A stretch of DNA of 64,000 nucleotides from Anisakis pegreffii (Eukaryota > Nematoda > Chromadorea > Rhabditida > Anisakidae). Every line of letters begins with the position of its first letter. Position 1 is the stretch's first letter. Position numbers and translations under genes: made by a program. This document shows positions 56,010 to 64,000 of the stretch, one piece after another. The stretch covers positions 124,001 through 188,000 of the forward strand of contig JAPYMA010000378.1 in assembly GCA_035041965.1 (NCBI GenBank). The letters run 5' to 3'. Under the pieces are notes generated by a model that saw only the letters and a program-made list of their open reading frames with translations, had not been told where the DNA came from and did not search any database.

Positions 56010-57319
56010 TCCTCAACTTCAGCCCATTAATTCTCACTTCTGCATTAACACTTCGAACACTCAACACAAAACGCATCGATTCATTTGCAAACAATTTAAT
56101 TTATATCAATGACAAATAACATCCCGAGAAAGCATTCAAGGAGTGATCGATTCACTGATACAGTTATTATTATTCGAGTTTTTGTAAGAGGTCCAAGTTG
56201 AGGTAAGGTAATTCAATAGCCAACTATTGACATAACACGTCAATCGAATGCTACCACTAAAGTGAAAATCAAATATTCAATCCCTCCCAGTTCACACTCA
56301 CGTCAGATTACTAATTTAAATATAGAATACGTCCAATACAGAAACTATGTCGTAAAACTTCCACGATAAACTAACCCCTGCAATATTTTGGTAAATTTCT
56401 CACATTATTTTCTCGAAGTTCGCAATCTGTTCGGTGATTCTGAGTGGTTAGTTATCACTCCGATTATGATTATTAAATGAACGATTCACAGTCGCGAAAA
56501 TTTATTAATAAACGAATAAATTGAAAGGAATCATGGAAACCAATTTGACTGATTGTGAGTAAAAAAGCGGTGATGAGAGAAACATGAAGGAGCAATGTAG
56601 GAAAAGAGTGGAACAGGAGACTGAATGTTGATAATTTGATATTGAAAACACATTTGATTCTGATAAGCATATCATTAGATTTCGTCATACTGTGAAATCG
56701 TTATCGTTTGATCATCGTTAATGTGTATTTAAAAACGACACGAGATTACATCACAAGATATGAACGATAGACCTTTCGATGAGTAGTGCGTTATCAATCA
56801 TCCTTTTCTTTGATACACCCATCGATAAAACTAACAACAAATAGATGCTGGAGACCGCTACATATCAGCAAACATTATGAATCACTATCAATACTATCGT
56901 GAAGCCAAATTCAGCGATGAGGAGTCGCATAGACAGATGAAACTGTGAGCAAGAGCATCTTTTCCAAGCCAGAATTTCATGAAACCTCAGAATCGCTCAC
57001 GAAATCAGGAACACTTTATTTCAATTATTCACGAATAGGCAGCAATCTCTCAAAATCACGATCAATAGATGATACCAATATGACCCATTCACTACCCGAA
57101 TAAGAACACAAGATTTTTCTTGGTAATTAATGGAACGAATTTTTTAAAGAAATCAGTTGCGGAAATGCTTACGGTTAACCACGATTAAGAGTGAAATTAA
57201 ATTAAAAGTGTATCGAACAACCGCATTCCCGATTATGATGCATCCGCACTTTACTTGCACCCGCACAAAAGCGTCGAATAACAAATTGGACATCGCCTTA
57301 GTGGCACTGTGCAGGAAGA
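56010..57319. other. Intergenic, nothing resolved
   Basis: Upstream of the 56009 start codon and therefore probably includes its promoter. No gene or repeat was recognised. Confidence 0.5.
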
Positions 57320-57390
57320 AAGTCGGTGAACGCATCGAAAAACGACAATCTCAATCAATGATTGTTTCATTTGTTTGATAATAACTGACA
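57320..57390 (+). repeat. Direct repeat, left copy (about 70 bp)
   Basis: Matches 57814-57882 at about 90 percent (AAGTCGGTGAACGCATC ... TTTGTTTGATAATAACTGAC). The two copies bracket the LINE-like fragment. Confidence 0.8.
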
Positions 57391-57530
57391 AAAAATTTGT
57401 ACGTGAATTTTGGAATATACTTGGAGAGATAAGAAAGGAAATGATAAAATATATGCAGCCGTCACTGAAGTGCTAAAGAAGCAACATCAGTCACATAAAA
57501 AAACCATCTGAAAGAGCGTAAGAAAACAGG

Positions 57531-57758
57531 TTGAAGCTGGTTGGGCATATTTTGAGGTGTGGTGACAGCAAAATAGCCAAACTATCGCTTCTGCATAGAC
57601 CGTCTCGGAACTGGAAACAATCAAGAGGTAGAAAGCAACTGATATGGAAAGAACAACTTAAAACCGATCTTAAACTCGATCGATTTGATGAGATAATCAA
57701 AGGGCAACGTCAGCTTCTGGTTGAAGCATCAACACCACATCAAACATTCCAAAGCTGA
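57531..57758 (+). mobile_element. Non-LTR retrotransposon C-terminal fragment
   Basis: A 75-codon frame reads KLVGHILRCGDSKIAKLSL, RNWKQSRGRKQLIWKEQL, KTDLKLDRFDEI. The 'GH-[IV]-LR' motif followed by 'RSRGR...W...L..DL' is the typical C-terminal tail of RTE/CR1-like LINE polyproteins. RT and endonuclease domains are missing upstream. It is a dead fragment. Confidence 0.6.
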
Positions 57759-57813
57759 TACATTTTGACGATAGGACTAAACTGTGGCACATGAACAAAC
57801 ACAACGAGTAAGT

Positions 57814-57882
57814 AAGTCGGTGAACGCATCAAAAAACAATCTCAATCAATGATTGCTTCATTTGTTTGATAATAACTGACTG
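57814..57882 (+). repeat. Direct repeat, right copy (about 70 bp)
   Basis: Second copy of 57320-57390. It is far too long for a target-site duplication, so a tandem duplication or a second LINE 3' tail is more likely. Confidence 0.8.
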
Positions 57883-58109
57883 AAATGATGTCAATTATAA
57901 AGACTGTGCGTCATAGAGATAATAAAAAATAATCATTTGCTTACAGTTTTTTGATCACAATATGATAAAGAGCTGAATGGAATGTATCATTTGCATTCTT
58001 AACAAAACAGTGACACAGACGTTGATATCAGGATCATTTGAGGGGATTTATTCAAATGTCGCTTCACAGAAATTGTTCGCTTCACTATTGACAGTGATTA
58101 TTTTACAAT

Positions 58110-58260
58110 ACTGGAAAAAAGATAATAAGAACAGTAAAGATAACGATAATGATAATAAGGATAGCTCCAACAAAATTGATGACAATGACAGCAAAAACAA
58201 TCACATTAATATGACAAGTAAAAGTAACAATGACGATAACAGTAATAAAAATACATTCTC
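58110..58260 (+). repeat. AAT/GAT-type low-complexity tract
   Basis: Imperfect GATAATAAT/AACAGTAA repetition that creates an Asn/Asp/Lys-rich frame (57977-58270). Unlikely to be a gene. Confidence 0.7.
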
Positions 58261-58348
58261 CCTGCCATAATGAACACTTAAACTCGTACGATGTATCACT
58301 TTATGATGCTTCAATTATGTTCATTTCCACCACACAAACTGATAGCAA

Positions 58349-58638
58349 TCATCGAATTTTATTGCTATTTTCTTCGGCATATTTCGCTTGAATTGTGTGA
58401 GGAATGTTAATTCCCTTCAGAATTTCATCAGCAGAATTCAAGATAATTACCAGACGAATTTGCAAAGGAGTGAGATCACCCGGCTGATCATTCGAAAAAT
58501 GTGATCATTAGATGAAACTACAGTAGGATTTAATTCTGCGACGATATTTGAAGATGATTAAAAGAAAAAATTTGATATTAGGATCGAAAAAATCGACATC
58601 GTTCCGATCTTTAAGTCTTGCTAAGGTTCTTTCCAGAT
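58349..58638 (-). CDS. Last two exons of an unrecognised gene
   Basis: Exon 58598-58638 (LERTLARLKDRND, after acceptor CACGTTTAG, donor GTCGAT) joins 58349-58483 in phase 0. The latter encodes PGDLTPLQIRLVIILNSADE, then ILKGINIPHTIQAKYAEENS and TGA. The helical, charged composition and good codons look real. The 5' exons could not be traced: a piece at about 58950-58985 (RINEGFEML before a GTAAGC donor) is attractive but out of phase with 58638. No family is recognised. Confidence 0.4.
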
Positions 58639-58999
58639 CTAAACGTGAAAATGAGAAAAATTCACATTGAAAATGTCTTAAGACGATACAAAATGGCACA
58701 AATATTTTTACTGGTCTACGACTGTGTACATGAAATGTTCTTGCAGACGTATGTATCTGTACTGACGTAAAGAAATGATTAAGTGCGTGATGCACAATAA
58801 ACACAGCCATTTAGCGTGCAACGCCTAAGAGGTAGCAAATATTTTTGTTTGAAATGCTGATGAGAATCTGAAATAATGCATCAAACTGTAATCAAACGCG
58901 ATGAATCATTTACAACTGTGTTTGGCAGCGAACGAAGAAGGCAAGGGAAAGCTTACCAGCATTTCGAAACCTTCATTTATTCGCAAACATTTCTACATA

Positions 59000-60405
59000 C
59001 AAACATATGTGCGCATTGTTTTCAATCAATGTCAACCTCAACACACTGGAAATGAGTAAGTTTCGCTACTATTCCCTGAGAGAGTTTTCAGCCCAGAAAT
59101 GCTGCTTTTTTGCACGTTCTCACGCTGATAATTGTACTTTTACGCCCTTGCACTACATATCACCACAAGACAAAACATTTTAGTAGTGCAAAAAAACAAC
59201 AAAATATGGACTGAGTATGACTTATATTTTACAAATCCACGACACAAACGTTCATATTTTAAGGAATGCTGACATGGGGAAGAAGATGAAAGGTAGAATA
59301 CTGATTGAATAATCCAACACGATATCGATCAATACTAATCATTATTAACAACAGCAAATTGCATTAAATTTCTTGTGGTAATAAATTGAAAATAGAATTC
59401 ACGAGACATGACTCACGGATTGCGTTGCGAAAGCCATCGATTCAGCAATTAGATCACTTCAATGAATGCAAAACCGCAAACTAATTTTATTCTCAACACT
59501 TCACAGATTCGAATCTTCGACCGCTATCCTTACACCGTTCCTTGTGTTTCTGAAACCATCATGTTTAGATACAGTGGGCAGTGGAATAATTTCAACAAGT
59601 GAAAACAATAAACATATGTCGCTATCAACAGCAAACTCTATTCTCTTATATCTTTCTGAATATCTCCATTGAAAAATATCTCCTCGCAACCGGCAAACTC
59701 TCCGCGGCACACATCATGCAATGGGGAGAGCAAAGATTTGAATGTTGTTGAAATTACGAAACGTTTTTCGCATTCGGAAGTCCGAGGAGGAGGATATATA
59801 TATAATAGACATTTGAAAATTTCATCAATAAAATGCGAAACATACTTGCAGTGCTCGGTTTGTGGGATGCTTCTGCAGACACGTCACGTGTAGGTGTGTC
59901 AAGAAATTTTTATACTGAAAGTTGGTTTTAACTTGATTCGAATGACACATTCGTAAACGTGAATGTGCATATACTGAACGACGTCGTCGCATTTGAGTAT
60001 GTTCTCAACGCGAGATGCACCTTTACAGGGACATGAATCCATGATATTCACAATTAACAATCAATTTTTATCACGATATTTGCACGTTTAAAACGAACCA
60101 ACATGATTTAAAATTTTAAAAATATTTCAGAAGAACTGAATGAGTTTTCCAGAAAATTTCATACCAGACTGGTCACTAACAAAATCTTTGCACTTGAAAA
60201 TCAAACCAAATTATGCAAATTAATTGCACTTGAAAGAACTGGAGCAAAGTTAACTGCTAGAAACCAAAACAGATTCATCATAGCGAACCAATTTTTGTGA
60301 GCATTCGTTTCGGATTTCGACGAAAATTACAAGGATCAATATTTATGTGAAAGGTGATAACAGACTGTAAATTAGAGTGCTGTTTTTTCGTGAAAGACGA
60401 AACTT
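59000..60405. other. Unresolved stretch
   Basis: 59501-59710 is open on both strands with a protein-like minus frame (DIFQWRYSERYKRIEFAVDS), but I found no splice frame linking it to anything. The rest shows nothing. Confidence 0.35.
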
Positions 60406-60440
60406 TTCTCCAACCCTGTGATGCACACAGGGTTGGAGAA
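60406..60440. repeat. Perfect 15 bp hairpin
   Basis: TTCTCCAACCCTGTG (60406-60420), loop ATGCA, then the exact complement CACAGGGTTGGAGAA (60426-60440). GC-rich for this region. Confidence 0.85.
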
Positions 60441-60474
60441 CAGTCCTATCTTAAAAGAAAATCTACGGAGAGGA

Positions 60475-60495
60475 GGGGAGGGGGAAGGGCTGGGG
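60475..60495 (+). other. G-quadruplex motif
   Basis: Four G runs (4, 5, 3 and 4) with loops of 1, 2 and 2 bases, only 35 bp after the perfect hairpin. Confidence 0.7.
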
Positions 60496-61327
60496 CTTGA
60501 AAACCTTCGTCTATTCCACAGAACATTATAAGTTACTGCCTTACTGCATCATACAAACGCCAAAAAATTATCTGGGTTGCAAGTAGACATTTGACAAAAA
60601 GACGAAAACGGTAAACTGAACAATGTGTAATAAAATCGAAGAGAATAACTAAATCTATGTCCGATCAAATCAACAGCTTCAATCAATTCTCGAATGAACA
60701 ATGACAGTAAGCGACGAATGACGACAAATGACTGCATCCAGTATGCGCTCCTCGAGTCGATTATTGCTTGCTGCAAAAAATAAACACACGACTTCAAAAT
60801 GACGATCATAAACACAAATTCTGTCTGACTTTATGAATCACAAATTACACTTCAGAAATGCAATAACATCAAATCAATACAGGAAACAAATGATAGTGCC
60901 TTCGACACAATAATGTAATAAAAAGTACCATATTCTGACTATTGCTCACATCACTTACATTCGATGCCCTTCGGAAGCAATTCTCCGCGAAATGAATATA
61001 AACAATAGACTTAAAGAGCATTCAGTCATACATCAGCTCTGTGACAAATTGATTTCATTAATACAAAGCATACAACAAACAAATGCAATAATCATTCAAG
61101 TATGTTCGAAACAAAAACTGTCTTTACCAATTCTATCAACATAATGACGTTGTTCGGCACTGTGTACATAACATCACTTTTCATCGCAAGATGAATTCAA
61201 ACTAAAAAAACGAAAATTTCGCGAGTCACTGAATTACAACGAAATTATGACCGACCTTAGCGAGCAGCAGTTCTGCTGATTCGTCATCAATGAAAATCTC
61301 AACCAGAAGTTACCATTCCTAACAAAC

Positions 61328-61483
61328 CTATCTACAGCCAAACAATTAAAAACGCTACCCGAACAAGTGCTATTGCAACACATCACACTAACGATAAGTA
61401 TCTGACAATCACTTATTCCATATTTATACGGCTCACCGACAAATGCATCTATGACAAGTCTAACTCCGACAAAAAGCACCATA
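61328..61483 (-). CDS. Possible serpentine-receptor exon (fragment)
   Basis: A minus-strand frame between a GTAG acceptor and a GTTTGT donor reads MVLFVGVRLVIDAFVG, EPYKYGISDCQILIVSVM, SGSVFNCLAVDR. A hydrophobic helix, a Cys before the next helix, and a helix ending in 'NxLAVDR' recall TM2-TM3 and the DR motif of nematode Srsx-type chemoreceptors. No other exon was found, so it is an isolated exon or a pseudogene remnant. The frame stays open downstream. Confidence 0.25.
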
Positions 61484-61626
61484 CTACTCAATGATGAGGT
61501 GGTACGCATTATACTTTCAAGGTGCAAATTGTCCGAGCAGCACTTGTCGTGTAGCGAATTGTCGTTTATACGGACACAGGAAGTAGTATAACTATGACGA
61601 TTGTGTGTAAAATCGCTCTTAAGCAA

Positions 61627-62240
61627 GATGATTTCCGTTAATATTCGAGAGTTTATTAGTTCAGTTATTTTGTTCTAGTATATTTTTCGGTTGATCAATG
61701 TCCCCATTTCCGGTTCGTTCACCTTCATCTCTTCCGAGGTTACTAACTTACTTATTCCTTGTTTTACACGTGAGGTGAGGGTTCATCGAATGTCGGAGGG
61801 GACCCTCGCACTAGACAGGGATTCCAGGGCAGTAAACAGTTTCCTGGAAAAGCTTTCTTTATATCGAAGAGCCTCTTTCACTCTCAAAAAACCATCACCC
61901 AGATAGACGAGGATTCGTTGAGGGAATGAGGAAAGAGAAGGCTCTCCAGAAGCAGCAGAGATTTCGTTGGAGTAGTAGGATTTCCACGGGAGTCGCAGGG
62001 TTTGTCTCAGTGCGGAAGGGTTCTTCAGGAATAAAAGAAGTTCGTTGATAATGAAACAGACTCTTCAGGAACAGAAGGAAATTTCTTTGATTGAATTTTC
62101 CATATGCTTATCAGTGTTCAACAAGGTGATCCATCGGTATGAATTCATACACGTGAGGATGCTTGCATCGTTCTTTGCCTACTTCATCAATAAATGCTGG
62201 GCAAAGTCTGTGGTTCGATATTCACGTATATGTGAGCCGA
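61627..62240. other. Locally GC-richer, purine-rich stretch
   Basis: 61690-62070 differs in composition from its flanks (AGGATTC/GGGATTCC-like and CTTCAGGAA motifs recur). It may be an unrecognised repeat. No gene is supported. Confidence 0.3.
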
Positions 62241-62284
62241 GTTCTCACCATCAGGTACCTCTTTTATTAATTGATGGTGAGAAC
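62241..62284. repeat. Perfect 13 bp inverted repeat with 18 nt loop
   Basis: GTTCTCACCATCA (62241-62253) pairs with TGATGGTGAGAAC (62272-62284). The loop is AT-rich with GGTACC. Confidence 0.8.
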
Positions 62285-62899
62285 CATGGAATGGGGAAGT
62301 CTTGGGCATCTGAACAGTCCTGACTTGAGATTTTATACGGACTTATCAACAGCTTAACACTGTACGGAAAGAAGAGCATTACCATGTTCGCCCACCACCA
62401 CACTTCTTGCCCACTCCAACGAAACAACGAAGACACGAGCAATGCAAGCTAGTTCCGGACATGGACTGCAACCCAGTATTAATAAAAAAAACAAGAACAA
62501 ATGAAGTCTGTAAAACAGTGGTTCTCACGCTCGAATGCTCCATTACCCATTTTGATGATCTGGATGCTGCCGTTACCCCGCCCCCCCCTTCTGACCCAAA
62601 AACTTACAATTTCCACGTATAACATCGGGAAGAAAAGGAAAATCGGTAAGGAATTTGCTCAGTGGCATGAAAGAAATTAATTTTCTGGAATGAAACAAGT
62701 ATTTTCAGAACTTTATTTATCCACTGCAAAAATAATATGAACTTCGGCCATCAAAAACGAAAAGCAATGAAAAAAGCATTCTTCAGCGATTAAAAAATGA
62801 AATTTAACCACAAGTTCAATAATTCATGAAGAAGGAAGATGTAATAAACACTTGAGGAATTATCTTCGAGATGAACGGAAAAGCGATCATTTCGTCAAA

Positions 62900-63600
62900 A
62901 TGATGGTTAATGAATGAGTAAAAATTCATCGGGGGATGAAAATAAATTCGCACTATCGAGCGTTTTGAGATGCACAGGTGTATAAAGTCTGAAATTCCCA
63001 CTCTACTTTTCAAGCATTTCAGTCATTAACATAATGAAGAGGTATTATACCGGTTGAAAAACATTCATAAGGGACACATGAAATTGTAAAAATTGAAATT
63101 AAAAATCGATATCGTCAAATTCAGAAATATTCGATCGTTCTTCACCAAAACAATGATCTTTTCTGTCGTACTAAAGAGCTCAATCAAATCTTATTGCTCA
63201 TGATCGACGATGTCAGCCAATAGATTAAAGCACTTTACGAGATATTTGTGACTTCTTGAAACTGACTTTTGTTCAGGCCTAAAGACAAGCGTTTCATGAG
63301 CAAGTCGCGTTTAGATATCCAAGTGAAAAATTCACCATCACAATAACGTTCCATCATAGCAAAACAACATCACATATTGGTTTCACTCAATCGATCCCCG
63401 ATAACTAAAAAATTCATCGATGAGATGAAAATAAATTCGAAGTATTGTAACCAAGTCGATTAATATTCTCAAAATATAAAATATGAAATCTAAGGAATTT
63501 CAGATATAACTCAAAGATGTGACAACATCGAATATCATTCTCAAAACATAAAATATAAATCTGAAGAATTTCAGATATAACCCAAACAGAACGATTGATA
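62900..63600. repeat. Degenerate tandem and dispersed repeats
   Basis: TTCTCAAAATATAAAATATG...GGAATTTCAGATATAAC(T/C)C (about 63468-63514) recurs at 63538-63584, about 70 bp away. AAAATTCATCG..GATGAAAATAAATTCG near 62919 recurs near 63409. A GGTC/CAGT tetranucleotide-like run follows at about 63731-63775. Confidence 0.65.
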
Positions 63601-64000
63601 TCTTCAAGTCAAATCTCAATGGCAAAAGATTCCCACAGACAAATCCTAAGCAGCAACAAAATATTGTGAGAAAATCTATTACAGGTCGGAAGTCAAGAAT
63701 GGGTACTTAAAGACAGAGCGCGAAGGAACGTGGTCGGTCGGTCGGTCAGTTAATCAGTCAAGCAGTCAATTCAGTTCGTCAGCGTGTCACTCAGTGATCA
63801 TATTGAAATTATATTGAAGCCGTCAGAAGCAATATTCCGGAATTCATATTAATTGTATTAATCGAAATATATTCTGTGAAGAGATAATTGTTGTATGGGC
63901 CTAAGTAGGTCCTTTAGTTGTTACTGCCGACTATACTGTATGATTGAAAGATTATATTGTCAGAGTTACTGTATTGTTGAATCATATTAACGTTTCCACT

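Overview
The window is eukaryotic and most likely from a nematode. It is AT-rich and intron-rich, with many introns of 45-100 bp. Acceptors are mostly TTTCAG, TTTTAG or TTTAAG, and the coding exons read best as animal proteins. The species cannot be named from the sequence. No rRNA, tRNA or CRISPR array was recognised. All gene models were built by eye from reading frames, splice sites, phase agreement and remembered human proteins; no search was run.

Layout. 1-3607 (-): 5' two thirds of a histone demethylase of the KDM1B/LSD2 type, running off the left edge. 7785-8623 (-): small secreted orphan. 10182-10804 (-): single-pass membrane orphan. 11338-11638: hAT-type MITE. 15415-17726 (-): complete HPF1, the PARP1/2 serine ADP-ribosylation cofactor, with an N-terminal PBZ finger. 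17.9-29.3 kb: transposon graveyard (long-inverted-repeat element and two half copies, MULE-like transposase exon, LTR, three hydrophobic ORFs, two oppositely oriented Bel/Pao fragments, LINE RT fragment) with one small unrecognised gene at 27.35-28.1 kb. 30212-36691 (+): complete 19-exon LRSAM1-type E3 ligase. 38139-39370 (+): complete MTFP1 (mitochondrial fission process protein 1). 41213-41554 (-): possible small secreted peptide. 42556-49878 (-): complete germinal-centre kinase III (MST3/MST4/YSK1; gck-1). 55584-56009 (-): first exon of an unrecognised gene. 57-64 kb: LINE debris, orphan exons, hairpins and simple repeats.

The five recognised genes do not form an operon or a single pathway. 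KDM1B and HPF1 both act on chromatin and the DNA damage response; LRSAM1, MTFP1 and GCK-III concern ubiquitin/membrane traffic, mitochondrial division and cortical/junction signalling.

The strongest unusual observation is in the kinase. Two exons of identical length (158 bp) and identical phase both encode the HRDIK-AAN to APE activation segment, and both look intact. This is the signature of mutually exclusive splicing that would give one kinase two different activation loops. Other points of interest are the very frequent GTT-type splice donors (notably GTTCGT), several perfect hairpins and G-quadruplex motifs, and the cluster of compact hydrophobic ORFs beside an LTR.
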